In this document: positions 18,970 to 28,621 of the stretch, in pieces
Numbering within the stretch: the first letter of the stretch is position 1
Layout: every line of letters starts with the position of its first letter
DNA from: Fimbriimonadaceae bacterium
GTDB lineage: Bacteria > Armatimonadota > Fimbriimonadia > Fimbriimonadales > Fimbriimonadaceae
Length of the DNA stretch: 64,000 nt
Assembly (NCBI GenBank): GCA_025934835.1
Contig: JAICWL010000005.1
Coordinates: forward strand, 1-64,000
Direction: 5' to 3'
Notes under the pieces: model-generated
What the model was told of the DNA's origin: nothing
What the model saw: the letters and a program-made list of their open reading frames with translations, nothing else
Database searches by the model: none
Program-made: the position numbers and the translations under genes

Positions 18970-19785
18970 CTAGACTTCTGCCGGAGCGATGACCACGCGC
19001 CGATTCGGCTCTTCGCCTTCGCTGTACGTGGTAATGCCGCCGAGGTCCGAAAGGGCCTTATGAACGATGCGTCGCTCGAAGGCGGGCAGGGCATCGAGAA
19101 CTGCCTCTTCCTGACGCTTCCTCACCTGATCGGCGATGTTCTGCGCGAGCTGCGTAAGCTGATCCTCTCGGCGCTTCCTGAAGTCGTTGCCATCGAGGGT
19201 GACTCGGACGCCGTTGCCGAACCGCCGTCCAGCCATGATATTGATCAAGTATTGGAGGGCGTTCAGAACTTCGCCGTGCTTGCCGACGAGGTGCGCGACA
19301 TCCTTCCCGTCGAGTTGCACGCTGACGTACCTGCCGCTGATGGACGTCGAGTGGGCGGTGATTTGCAGCCCCGCGGTAGACGTTACTTCTCGTACGAGCT
19401 CGGTAAGCCGGTCTGCGTCCTGCTGGGTTGCCTCGACAGCGTCTTGATCGGGCTCTGCGGCTGGCTCCGTCTTTACCGCCGCCTTGGTCGCCTTAGCGGC
19501 AGCTTTGGCTACCGGTGCAGGCGGGGGCTCATTCATGGCCTCGTCGATGGCTTTCATCGCCTTCGATGGGCCCTTGGCGGCGCGCGCCTTCTTTGGTGCT
19601 GGTTCTGGCGCTTCCGGGGCGGCCTCCACAAGCTCGGCCCGAACGCGAACTGTGCTCTTGCCGAAGAGCCCTTTCGTCTCTTCTAGGACGGACACTTTGA
19701 CGGAATCCGGGGTCACGCCGAGCTTGTCGGCGGCCGCCTTGGTGGCGTCCTGGAGGGTTTTGGCTGTAACTTCGACTGACTGCAT
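18970..19785 (-). CDS. jag: Jag/SpoIIIJ-associated RNA-binding protein (Jag_N, KH, R3H)
   Basis: MQSVEVTAKTLQDATKAAADKLGVTPDSVKVSVLEETKGLFGKSTVRVRAEL..; LVGKHGEVLNALQYLIN; AFERRIVHKALSDLGGITTYSEGEEPNRRVVI. Confidence 0.92.
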   Translation of the reverse strand: MQSVEVTAKTLQDATKAAADKLGVTPDSVKVSVLEETKGLFGKSTVRVRAELVEAAPEAPEPAPKKARAAKGPSKAMKAIDEAMNEPPPAPVAKAAAKATKAAVKTEPAAEPDQDAVEATQQDADRLTELVREVTSTAGLQITAHSTSISGRYVSVQLDGKDVAHLVGKHGEVLNALQYLINIMAGRRFGNGVRVTLDGNDFRKRREDQLTQLAQNIADQVRKRQEEAVLDALPAFERRIVHKALSDLGGITTYSEGEEPNRRVVIAPAEV

Positions 19786-19823
19786 TCTTCTTTGCACTTT
19801 ACTCGGTTGGTTGCGATTCTAGG

Positions 19824-21239
19824 TTATTTGCGCTTCTTGGGCTTATGCTTTGCCGGAGCGCCGGTAGAGGTGGAGCCGTTCGACGAGATCTTCGGCTTTC
19901 CGTTCGTCGCAGAGCCTGCAGTTTCCCGACGCTGCTGCTCGGATTCGGCGGCCTTCTGCATTTGAGTCATGAAGCTCATCCACTTGCCCTGCGGCGCCTG
20001 AGCGTGTACGCCACCTGCTTTTGTATTCACCTTGACGAGCGGAGGTAAGGGCATCCGATAGGCGCGCAGCAACTGCGCGGTGGCCAGGATGTTCGTGAAG
20101 ATCCAGTAGAGCACGAAGCCGCCGGCGACAGGGAATACGCCGGTAAACATCGAAACCGTGGCGAAGACGGCGAATCCCAGTCCGATTAGGCGCTGCTGCT
20201 TCTTTTGGGAAAAATCGGTGACCGGAGTGAGCAGCGTGGTCGTTATCATCGTGACGCCGTAAATCACGATCAGCACCGCGTCGAGCTGGCCCAGGTTCGA
20301 GGCGAAGAACCCACCAGAAGCACGACTGGTCGCCGGGTTCACCCAGAGGAATGTGCCCTTGGTGAACTGGAACTGATACAGCAGCATGCACTGGTAGACC
20401 GTAAAAAACAGCGGCATCTGGATGAACGCCGGCGCGCATCCCTGGAACGGGTTGATGCCGTACTCCTGATACAGCTCCATTGTGCGGCGCTGCTGCTCGG
20501 TGGGATTGTCCTTGAACTGTGCCTTGATGTCCGCCATCAGCGGCGCGAGCTGCGAAACCTGCCTGGCCGCCATAAGCTGCTTTTGAGCGAGCGGGAATAC
20601 AGCGGCTCGTACCAGAAAGGCAAGTAGGAAGGCTGCGAACGCATAGCTGAACGATGGGATCGCGCCCGTGGCCTTCACGAGAAAGTCCATGAGCTGGTAT
20701 CCGCCCGGGATGAAGCCCCAGATGAGGTCCGTCTTGTTCTTTGCGCTAAGCGTATCGATGACGTGGTCGTACAGACTGTGCGGCGTCCAGCTGTTCCAGC
20801 CAAAGCGCGGATCGTGCGTAGCGTCGGCGACCTGGATGGTTTGGTCCCAGATGGGCCGTGTCGAGTCGTTCTTCAGGATCGGTAGGATCGTGCCGTACGC
20901 AGCCCTGATCCGACTGGTGTCATTCCAACGGATGCCTGCCTTTAGCTGCACGTCCGCGACGATGACGGCAGCCTCGACCTTTTTCGCGTCCCGATCGGCT
21001 TTGCTGAGAGATTTATCCTCGTCGAGCTTTCGCTCGTATGCCGTCCGCGTTGCGATGATGCTCTGGTCTTTGAGCGTCAGGTCCTGCTGGAGGAGCTGGG
21101 CGTGGAGCTGATCGACCGTACGCAAGTCGGGCGGCTGCGTATTGTTCGGCATCAGCAGGCGCATGCCCAGAAAGATGGTCAGGAACAGCAGGGCCGTCTG
21201 CAGGAAGTTCTGTTTCGTTGAAGGAGCGGGCTTAGACAT
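19824..21239 (-). CDS. yidC: membrane protein insertase YidC
   Basis: AFLLAFLVRAAVFPLAQKQLMAARQVSQLAPLMADIKAQFKDNPTEQQRRTMELYQEYGINPFQGCAPAFIQMPLFF. Confidence 0.95.
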   Translation of the reverse strand: MSKPAPSTKQNFLQTALLFLTIFLGMRLLMPNNTQPPDLRTVDQLHAQLLQQDLTLKDQSIIATRTAYERKLDEDKSLSKADRDAKKVEAAVIVADVQLKAGIRWNDTSRIRAAYGTILPILKNDSTRPIWDQTIQVADATHDPRFGWNSWTPHSLYDHVIDTLSAKNKTDLIWGFIPGGYQLMDFLVKATGAIPSFSYAFAAFLLAFLVRAAVFPLAQKQLMAARQVSQLAPLMADIKAQFKDNPTEQQRRTMELYQEYGINPFQGCAPAFIQMPLFFTVYQCMLLYQFQFTKGTFLWVNPATSRASGGFFASNLGQLDAVLIVIYGVTMITTTLLTPVTDFSQKKQQRLIGLGFAVFATVSMFTGVFPVAGGFVLYWIFTNILATAQLLRAYRMPLPPLVKVNTKAGGVHAQAPQGKWMSFMTQMQKAAESEQQRRETAGSATNGKPKISSNGSTSTGAPAKHKPKKRK

Positions 21240-21292
21240 GGGTTCGGGCGAGGGGCGCCGGGATCGGCGGCTCGATATGAAATCGTTCGAAT

Positions 21293-21502
21293 TTAGGGGA
21301 CTGGGTCATATCCTCCGGAATGAAACGGGTTGCAGCGAAGGATTCTGAGCGCTCCCATCCAACTGCCCCTGAGCAGTCCGTATTTCTGCACTGCTTCCAA
21401 GGTGTACTGCGAACAGCTTGGCGTGTAGCGACACGTGGGGGGCATCCAAGCGAAACCGCGCTGGTAGCACCGGATCATAAATACTCCGAATCTTTTGCCC
21501 AT
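21293..21502 (-). CDS. yidD: membrane protein insertion efficiency factor YidD
   Basis: [61 protein letters not shown]. Confidence 0.95.
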   Translation of the reverse strand: MGKRFGVFMIRCYQRGFAWMPPTCRYTPSCSQYTLEAVQKYGLLRGSWMGALRILRCNPFHSGGYDPVP

Positions 21503-21813
21503 CGCTGCTTTGCTTGACCAAAAAGGCTCGTTAGCTCCGCTTGCAGGACCGCGAAAGGGGCTCTCGCACCTTGTTCACTGATGATTACGACGATATCCAG
21601 ATTAGGCTCCGTCATTTGGGGCTGAAGTCGCACCGCTTCCCTATATCTTCGCTTCGCGCGATTTCGTTGTGGCTTGGTTCCGATCTTCTTCGATGTAGCG
21701 AAACCGACCCTGCCCTCGCCTGGTAGGGACACGATCCTTCCGAGCGCGCCACCCACTCGTTTGCCGCTGCTGAAGACGGCTTCGAATCTCTTCTTGCCAA
21801 GCCCGCCTACCAG
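21475..21813 (-). CDS. rnpA: ribonuclease P protein component (start uncertain; CTG at 21813 proposed)
   Basis: Track ORF begins at GTG 21756, but the conserved N-terminus [23 protein letters not shown] continues in frame upstream; [25 protein letters not shown]. Confidence 0.85.
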   Translation of the reverse strand: MVGGLGKKRFEAVFSSGKRVGGALGRIVSLPGEGRVGFATSKKIGTKPQRNRAKRRYREAVRLQPQMTEPNLDIVVIISEQGARAPFAVLQAELTSLFGQAKQRWAKDSEYL

Positions 21814-21941
21814 GACAGCCTTGACCGCCCTCGGACCCGGCGACGCTTCAAGACGTTGCGGCCGTTGGTGGTTCGCATCCGGACGCGGAATCCGTGCGTC
21901 GTCTGCTGATGTCTCTTATTTGGCTGATACGTGCGCTTCAT
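21807..21941 (-). CDS. rpmH: 50S ribosomal protein L34
   Basis: Not in ORF track; translated from reverse complement: [44 protein letters not shown]. Confidence 0.97.
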   Translation of the reverse strand: MKRTYQPNKRHQQTTHGFRVRMRTTNGRNVLKRRRVRGRSRLSW

Positions 21942-22057
21942 GGCGGGTCAAATCTCTCGGTCGTTAAGGCTCAAGAGTGTACCCCGAGCTTATGGCATGG
22001 CAGCTTCGCCCAAGCCGGACAGGTTGAGCCAACGTTGGACGCCTCGTGGCCCTGTGC

Positions 22058-23443
22058 TCAGATAACATCTCTCGGGTCCGCGAATCGGCCCGATAGCGCT
22101 GTTGCCGCCGCGGTGAGGGGCGACACCAAGTGGGTTCGCGACCCGGGACCTTGTCGGCCCTCATACGGGCGGTTCGACGTGGACGCCGACCGCTGTGTGG
22201 GCCGAAGAATGTCGCCGTTCATGCCGAGGCACATCGAGCAGCCCGAGTTATGCCATTCGAAACCGGCTCCCACAAAGATCTCGCGCAGACCTTCGCGCTC
22301 CGCGGCCCTCTTGACGGCCTCGCTCCCAGGCACGACCATGGCTCGCACCCCGCTCGCAACCTTTCGGCCCCGCACCACTCCCGCTGCGGCTCGAAGGTCC
22401 TCGATTCGAGAATTTGTGCACGAGCCGATGAACACGGTGTCGACTTCCAGGTCCCGAATCGAAGTGCCTGGCTCGAGTCCCATGTACATTTGCGCGCGCC
22501 TCTCGCTGGCGTCGCGTGGCTCTGGCACGGAGCCGGTGATATCGACGGTCATGGCAGGCGTCGTGCCCCAAGTGACCTGTGGTTGAAGGCTGGATACGTC
22601 CAGTTGTTCCAGCCGGTCGAACGCGGACGGGTCGTCGGTCTTTAGGGACTGCGAGCGCTCACGGAGCTGCTCCATCGCGTGGCCCTTCGGAGCGTACGGC
22701 CGGTCTTCGGCCTCAAAGTAGCTGAACGTCACATCGTCTGGGGCTATCATGCCTGCGCGCGCGCCCATCTCAATCGACATGTTGCAGATCGTCAGCCGTC
22801 CGCTCATATCCATGCCGCGGACCGTGTTGCCGAAATACTCGGCCACAAAGCCGGCGCCACCGCCGGCGCCAAGCTTGCGGATCACGGCGAGGATGACGTC
22901 CTTTGCAGCCACTCCTTCTGAGATAACACCGGAGATCTCGATGCCGAGCGATTTCGGCTTTCCGCTCGTGCGCAGGGTCTGCGTGGCTAGCACGTGCTCG
23001 ACTTCGCTGGTACCAATGCCGAACGCCAGGGCGCCCAGCGCTCCGTGAGTCGATGTGTGGCTATCCCCGCAAACGATGGTCGTGCCTGGGAGCGTGATGC
23101 CGAGCTGAGGGCCGATGACGTGCACGATGCCCTGCATCGCTTCGCCGTAGCCGTACAGCGGAATATTGAATTCCTGGCAGTTCCGAGCCAGCGCGGCGAG
23201 CTGCTTGCCGCTTAGTGTCGATTCGTCGATAGGACGCCCGTCGGTGGGAACGTTGTGATCGACGGTCGCGAATGTGAGGTCGGGTCTTCGCACCGCGCGG
23301 TGATGCTCGCGCAGCCCATCGAATGCCTGCGGCGAGGTGACCTCGTGAATGAGGTGCCGGTCGATGTACAGAAGTGAGCCACCCCCGGGAAGATCCTCCA
23401 CGATGTGGGCGTTCCAGACCTTGTCGAATAGGGTAGCAGGCAT
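22058..23443 (-). CDS. leuC: 3-isopropylmalate dehydratase large subunit
   Basis: VWNAHIVEDLPGGGSLLYIDRHLIHEVTSPQAF; CGDSHTSTHGALGALAFGIGTSEVEHVLATQTL; FIGSCTNSRIEDLR; HNSGCSMCLGMN. Confidence 0.96.
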   Translation of the reverse strand: MPATLFDKVWNAHIVEDLPGGGSLLYIDRHLIHEVTSPQAFDGLREHHRAVRRPDLTFATVDHNVPTDGRPIDESTLSGKQLAALARNCQEFNIPLYGYGEAMQGIVHVIGPQLGITLPGTTIVCGDSHTSTHGALGALAFGIGTSEVEHVLATQTLRTSGKPKSLGIEISGVISEGVAAKDVILAVIRKLGAGGGAGFVAEYFGNTVRGMDMSGRLTICNMSIEMGARAGMIAPDDVTFSYFEAEDRPYAPKGHAMEQLRERSQSLKTDDPSAFDRLEQLDVSSLQPQVTWGTTPAMTVDITGSVPEPRDASERRAQMYMGLEPGTSIRDLEVDTVFIGSCTNSRIEDLRAAAGVVRGRKVASGVRAMVVPGSEAVKRAAEREGLREIFVGAGFEWHNSGCSMCLGMNGDILRPTQRSASTSNRPYEGRQGPGSRTHLVSPLTAAATALSGRFADPRDVI

Positions 23444-23490
23444 CTTCGAAAGATTCTACGCTCGGACGCCGGTGCTCGCGCGACGTTCGC

Positions 23491-24333
23491 TCACATAACG
23501 GTCAGGGAGTTTCGTCCTCGCTCGCGAACCGTAACGAGGCATGCGCGGATGCGTTCCACGAGCTGCGGGAACGTTTCGTCTCTTCCCGGAAAGAGAACTC
23601 CGGAGCTAAGCGACAGGGAATAGGAGCGACCCTCTCGCATGAGCCCGTCGTCGGCAAGCGAGTCCTGCAAGCGGCAGCACGTGTCTCTCGCAGCAGCCTC
23701 ATCAGCCCCCCACAGCACGCCGACAAACTCGCCGCCATCCCATCTGCCGAGCCAGTCGGAGGTGTCCATGTGCTTCCTCAGGCTATTGGCGACATGCCGG
23801 AGTGCTGCCTCAGCATCGGCTTCGCCTCCGTGGCTGGCAACGAATCCGAGCTGGTCGAGGTGGAATACGAGCACCGCATAGGAGTCGTTCGAACGCTTCC
23901 CGCGCTCGAAATCCAGGCGGAGCCGTTCCATGACGAACGCCTGATTGTAGAGGCCGGTAATACCGTCTCGCGTCGTTAGGCTGTCGTGCTTGCGTTGGAG
24001 AAACTCGAGGCGGCTGACCGCCTTCGTGGCGTGCTCCATGGCCTTCTCAGCTGGCGTTGTTCCTCCGATCGGCAACGTGCCGACGAGCCCCTGCTCGAAA
24101 TAATCTGCAATGAGCTTGGCGGCGCGTCGGTATCCCAAGCCGCTGCTCGCGAGCCGGGGCGCGGCAAATGCGGCTCCAGCGACTGCTGAGACGCAGAGCG
24201 CGGCGAATTCGATGGAAGGCTTACCTTTCAAGCCGAACAGGAACACGCATGCGACTGCGAGCGTGGGAATCTGACTCAGCGCGCAAAGCCAGAACGTGTG
24301 TATGAAAGATCCTTCTTCTCGGCCCGTGCTCAA
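23491..24333 (-). CDS. GGDEF-domain protein with degenerate signature
   Basis: TRDGITGLYNQAFVMERLRLDFERGKR...; signature reads RWDGGEFVGVL; N-terminal hydrophobic region. Confidence 0.8.
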   Translation of the reverse strand: MSTGREEGSFIHTFWLCALSQIPTLAVACVFLFGLKGKPSIEFAALCVSAVAGAAFAAPRLASSGLGYRRAAKLIADYFEQGLVGTLPIGGTTPAEKAMEHATKAVSRLEFLQRKHDSLTTRDGITGLYNQAFVMERLRLDFERGKRSNDSYAVLVFHLDQLGFVASHGGEADAEAALRHVANSLRKHMDTSDWLGRWDGGEFVGVLWGADEAAARDTCCRLQDSLADDGLMREGRSYSLSLSSGVLFPGRDETFPQLVERIRACLVTVRERGRNSLTVM

Positions 24334-24478
24334 TAGTCACCCAGGGCTCGTGCGACCCAGCCCGCAATGCGAGCAACCAAATCCTTGTTGCTACTATTGT
24401 GAATAATGGTCGATTGTGGTGCAAAGGTTCGCTCAAATTAGCAAGTTCTGGGCCCGGTACCTGAAAATGGCGACAAAT

Positions 24479-25090
24479 TTAGCGTGTCCGACGGACCCGC
24501 TCGGGAAGCCGGAATAATGCCGCGGCGTCGGAAAGTGCGTCATTCGGAGTCGGTGGCCGGGTGACTATTGCGCCGTCCATGGTCACCGCGAGGAACGGCC
24601 CGAACACCTTAGCCGCAAAGTCGCTGCCCGGTTCGACGCGGCCCTCCCAGGGTGATACCAGCAGACCCAATGTCGGGTCTTGGCTCGCCGCGGTCCAACT
24701 ATCGACATGGAGCTTTCCCGCACGAACCAAGTCGACCACGTAGCCGTAGCTTATGCGGTATGGAGCTCTCGGAGGCCAGCTCGGGAGACAGGGATCGAGC
24801 GGGAAACTGTCCGAGTCCGCGCCTCTAAAGGGGTCCTTCGGGGAAACAAAAATGCTCGGAGCGTCGAGCAACGAAAGGAGCGCCGGCAGATCCGGCGCCG
24901 GCCCGTCGTTCGATTCCTGATAGATCGCCCAAGCCGCGTAGATTTGGCGGAGATTATCGACATCCGCGGTTTCCATCCGCTTTGCTGCAACCCGGCGAAA
25001 TATCAGGCCCGTAATACTGCCGCAGGCGACGAGAACCGCCATCACAAGCAGGGCTTGTCCAAGCGTGAAGCCACGGATGCGCAGGTTCAT
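24479..25090 (-). CDS. type IV pilin/type II secretion pseudopilin-like protein
   Basis: RGFTLGQALLVMAVLVACGSITGLIF N-terminal prepilin-type segment. Confidence 0.65.
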   Translation of the reverse strand: MNLRIRGFTLGQALLVMAVLVACGSITGLIFRRVAAKRMETADVDNLRQIYAAWAIYQESNDGPAPDLPALLSLLDAPSIFVSPKDPFRGADSDSFPLDPCLPSWPPRAPYRISYGYVVDLVRAGKLHVDSWTAASQDPTLGLLVSPWEGRVEPGSDFAAKVFGPFLAVTMDGAIVTRPPTPNDALSDAAALFRLPERVRRTR

Positions 25091-25145
25091 GCGAGTCTAT
25101 TATGCTGGGCCGGCTTGACCATGTATTAAAATTTTGATTGCCACC

Positions 25146-25829
25146 ATGAGCGAAGACTTGGATCCGACATACAGCGAGGAGGATGTAGAACAGATTCTCC
25201 GTCTTGCCGTTTCGAGAGGAAGCGCTGCCGGCAGGGTGAGCCGAGACCAGCTCATGCAGTCGGCGACGGAGCTCGGTGTGTCTCCGGAGGCTTTGGCCTC
25301 GGCGGAGCGAGCGTGGCACGAGCAAAAGTTGGTCAATGCAGAGCGGAACGAATTCGAGGGAGAGCTCAGGCGGAATTTTTGGAGCCACGTGACGACGTAC
25401 ATCGTCATCAACGCGTTCCTGTTTTGCATCAATTTGGCGACCTCGCCGGGTGAGTGGTGGTTCATATTTCCTCTGCTCGGGTGGGGCATCGGTATGGTCT
25501 TCCACGCCGTGAACACGTTCGTGCGGAGCAGCGCGGGGCACCAAGACGAGTTCGAGTCGTGGCAGCGCAGAAAACACCGCAAGCTGGCACGCCAGGCAAA
25601 CTTTGGCGGCATCAAGGCGGGGCTCTTCGTTGGAACCAACCCGCACGAGGGCGACCAGGTCTCTGAGTTGATCGAGCAGAGCGTTCGAACGCAGCTTGCC
25701 CAAGACAGCCTCGCCCGACAATCGCGAACTTTGCGGGACCTACAGGATGTTGGCGGCCTGAGCGCCGACGAAGCTCGGGAGGCGCTCCAATATTGGTCGC
25801 AGTCGAATCCCGGCCGGATCCAAGGCTAG
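25146..25829 (+). CDS. 2TM-domain protein
   Basis: NFWSHVTTYIVINAFLFCINLATSPGEWWFIFPLLGWGIGMVFHAVNTF. Confidence 0.75.
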   Translation: MSEDLDPTYSEEDVEQILRLAVSRGSAAGRVSRDQLMQSATELGVSPEALASAERAWHEQKLVNAERNEFEGELRRNFWSHVTTYIVINAFLFCINLATSPGEWWFIFPLLGWGIGMVFHAVNTFVRSSAGHQDEFESWQRRKHRKLARQANFGGIKAGLFVGTNPHEGDQVSELIEQSVRTQLAQDSLARQSRTLRDLQDVGGLSADEAREALQYWSQSNPGRIQG

Positions 25830-25899
25830 GCGTATCGACGCTCGGGCGGGACAATGACTTCCCACCAGGCCAGGTCGCGTATCCCATAATCCCTGGCAT

Positions 25900-27729
25900 A
25901 TGTGCGGAATTGCGGGGTACGTCGGAAAGAAGAATGCGGTCGAGGTCGTTTTCGACCAGCTCAAGAGGCTGGAATACCGCGGATACGACAGCGCGGGAAT
26001 TGCGTTTCCGCAAAACGGCGGCATCGGGGTTCTGAAGCGAGCCGGCAAGCTAGTCAACCTAGAGAGCGTGTTGGGCCAAGCGCCCAGCGACGCCCGATAC
26101 GCCATAGCGCATTCCCGATGGGCTACCCATGGAGCGCCCACCGACGAAAACGCGCACCCGCACTTCGATGAACACGAAGACGTGGCAGTGATCCACAACG
26201 GGATCATCGAGAACTACTTGGAGCTGAAGGAGGATCTCGAGAAGCGGGGGCATGTGTTTCGTTCTCAGACCGATACCGAGGTCGCCGCGCACGTCATCGG
26301 GCACGAGTATGCCGACGGCGGACCGCTGGAAGAGGCCGTCAGGCGGGCGGTCAAACAGTTTCGCGGAGCTTATGCGCTCGTGGTGATTTCGAGGCGTGAG
26401 CCCGGCAAGATCGTTGCGGTGCGCAACGCCAGTCCGCTCGTGATTGGGCTCGGGAAGGGCGAAAACATGCTCGCAAGCGACATTCCTGCGCTCTTGCCTT
26501 ACACGCGCGAAGTGCTGGTAATGGAAGAGAACAGCATTGCGACGCTGACGGACGACACCGTCGCAGTGACGGATGGAGATGGCCGCGAACTGCCTTTTCA
26601 TCCGCAGCACATCGACTGGGACTTGGCTTCCGCCGAGCGAGGCGGCTACGAGCATTTCCTACTTAAGGAGATTCATGAGCAGCCGCACGTCATACGGCAA
26701 TGCCAAGCCGGCCGGTTCAACGAGGATGGGTCCGTCCATCTCGAAGGAGTGTTTTCCGAGCACGTGTGGATGGAGATTGACAGGGTGAACATCATCGCTT
26801 GCGGCACGGCGTTTCATGCCGGGCTGATGGGAAAGACGCTGTTCGAGCAGATGCTGCGATTGCCGACCGACGTTTACTACTCCAGCGAATTTCGGTATGG
26901 CGACCCGGTTCTCTCACCCAAGTCGCTGGCGATATTCATCAGCCAATCCGGGGAGACGGCGGATACCTTGGCGGCGCTGAGGCTGTGCAAATCCAAGAGA
27001 ATCCGGACCCTGGGAATCGTGAACGTGCTGGGCTCGAGCATCGCTCGCGAATGCGACCGTACCCTGTATACGCAGGCGGGGCCGGAGATCTCGGTGGCGA
27101 GCACCAAGGCGTACACGGCTCAGGTGATCGTGTTGACACTGCTGGCGATGTACATCGCCCAAATCCAGGAGATGCCCGGCGTGCGGCTGCAGGATTGGGC
27201 GAAAGCCCTTTCCAATCTCTCTGGGCTCGCAGACGAAGCCCTGAAGACGGAATGTGAAGTGCTCGAGATCGCCGAGAAGGTGCAGGACATGAAGCTGGCG
27301 TTCTTTTTAGGCCGGGGGGCGGACGCCAACCTTGCCTTGGAGGGAGCGCTCAAGCTGAAGGAGATCGCCTACGTCCCGACTCAGGAATCTCCTGCTGGGG
27401 AAATGAAGCATGGCCCGCTAGCTCTCGTGGAACCGGGAGTCGTGGCGTTTTTTGGCGCCACCGATCCATCGGTCAGCGACAAGATCGTTTCGAATATCCG
27501 TGAGGTCCAGGCAAGGGGCGGCACTGTGGTTGCCTTCACGACGGAGGATGAGACGATCGTTCCGCGGGCTTCGGATTATGTTCTGCGCGTGCCCACGAGC
27601 GGCGAAGAGTTCCTCAGCTCGCTCCTGACGATCATCCCCATGCAGCTCATGGCATACCACGTTGCGAGACTGAGGGGATGCGAGATCGATCAGCCCAGGA
27701 ATCTGGCCAAATCCGTCACCGTTGAGTGA
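25900..27729 (+). CDS. glmS: glutamine-fructose-6-phosphate aminotransferase (isomerizing)
   Basis: MCGIAGYVGKKNAVEVVFDQLKRLEYRGYDSAGIAF; C-terminal PRNLAKSVTVE. Confidence 0.98.
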   Translation: MCGIAGYVGKKNAVEVVFDQLKRLEYRGYDSAGIAFPQNGGIGVLKRAGKLVNLESVLGQAPSDARYAIAHSRWATHGAPTDENAHPHFDEHEDVAVIHNGIIENYLELKEDLEKRGHVFRSQTDTEVAAHVIGHEYADGGPLEEAVRRAVKQFRGAYALVVISRREPGKIVAVRNASPLVIGLGKGENMLASDIPALLPYTREVLVMEENSIATLTDDTVAVTDGDGRELPFHPQHIDWDLASAERGGYEHFLLKEIHEQPHVIRQCQAGRFNEDGSVHLEGVFSEHVWMEIDRVNIIACGTAFHAGLMGKTLFEQMLRLPTDVYYSSEFRYGDPVLSPKSLAIFISQSGETADTLAALRLCKSKRIRTLGIVNVLGSSIARECDRTLYTQAGPEISVASTKAYTAQVIVLTLLAMYIAQIQEMPGVRLQDWAKALSNLSGLADEALKTECEVLEIAEKVQDMKLAFFLGRGADANLALEGALKLKEIAYVPTQESPAGEMKHGPLALVEPGVVAFFGATDPSVSDKIVSNIREVQARGGTVVAFTTEDETIVPRASDYVLRVPTSGEEFLSSLLTIIPMQLMAYHVARLRGCEIDQPRNLAKSVTVE

Positions 27730-28081
27730 ATTCGTCGTGGCGAAACTCCGAGTGAAGCTCGCGGCGAATAATGCGCTCGATTGGCACGACCGCCAGCAAG
27801 GCGGCGAGCATCAGGATTGGGAGGGCGTAGTGCGCGATCTTGTTCGTTCGTGTTCGGATGGTCTGCTCGTAGAAAGCGCCCATGCTCGGGTTCATAAGAT
27901 CCCAGAGGTGCTGCGCAGCGCTCAAAAGCCCGAGCGCAATAAGGCAGACGCCGATCCAACGCCAGGGTATCGACCGCCCGTTCGCCACGGACTGGTATGC
28001 GCCGGTGCCGTAAACGAAGCCTCCCAAGATGAGGCAAACCATCGGGAGGAGGATGAGTTCGAATGTTTCAGGAGCACCCAT
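27716..28081 (-). CDS. hypothetical membrane protein
   Basis: Start at MGAPETFELILLPMVCLILGGFVYG; about three hydrophobic segments. Confidence 0.55.
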   Translation of the reverse strand: MGAPETFELILLPMVCLILGGFVYGTGAYQSVANGRSIPWRWIGVCLIALGLLSAAQHLWDLMNPSMGAFYEQTIRTRTNKIAHYALPILMLAALLAVVPIERIIRRELHSEFRHDEFTQR

Positions 28082-28189
28082 AAGCGGAAGTGTCGCGCGG
28101 ATTGATCCGCGTCTCAGCGATCTCAAATGATACTGGACGCGCACTCGGATGCGCTGACCTCTGGCGGGCAACTTTCATGCCGAACGGGC

Positions 28190-28612
28190 CTATGAGCGCG
28201 ACTGACCCGAGAGCCGCGCGCCGCGGATCGTGAAGTCGACTGCTCCGACGCTCGTAACGTCCAGCACATATTCTCCCTTCGGCACGCTAAGGGTTTTCGA
28301 GCCTGTCGCCTGTTGCGCGCTGAACCCGTCCGTGGCGATCCCCGTTGCGGGGTTCATCACGGAGACCTTCACAAACGGACTGGCATTCTCCTCGCGGCAA
28401 TTCCAAGTGATCGTTTGCGTGGGTTCGACGATTTCAAACGTCTGACTGCGAAAGCTGTTTACGCCCTTGACGGTAACGATTGGACCGGCGCCCGGCGCTT
28501 GTCCTGCCGGCGGCTGAGCCGACGGACTGGAGCAGCAGAGCAGTGCCGCGAAAATCGGGAGGCAAAGCGCCAGCCTCCCCGGCCCACAGCATTGGCGGAA
28601 TCGAACGTTCAC
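28190..28612 (-). CDS. hypothetical secreted protein, possible lipoprotein
   Basis: GTG start; N-terminal hydrophobic segment LALCLPIFAALLCCSS. Confidence 0.6.
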   Translation of the reverse strand: MNVRFRQCCGPGRLALCLPIFAALLCCSSPSAQPPAGQAPGAGPIVTVKGVNSFRSQTFEIVEPTQTITWNCREENASPFVKVSVMNPATGIATDGFSAQQATGSKTLSVPKGEYVLDVTSVGAVDFTIRGARLSGQSRS

Positions 28613-28621
28613 CTGAATGAA

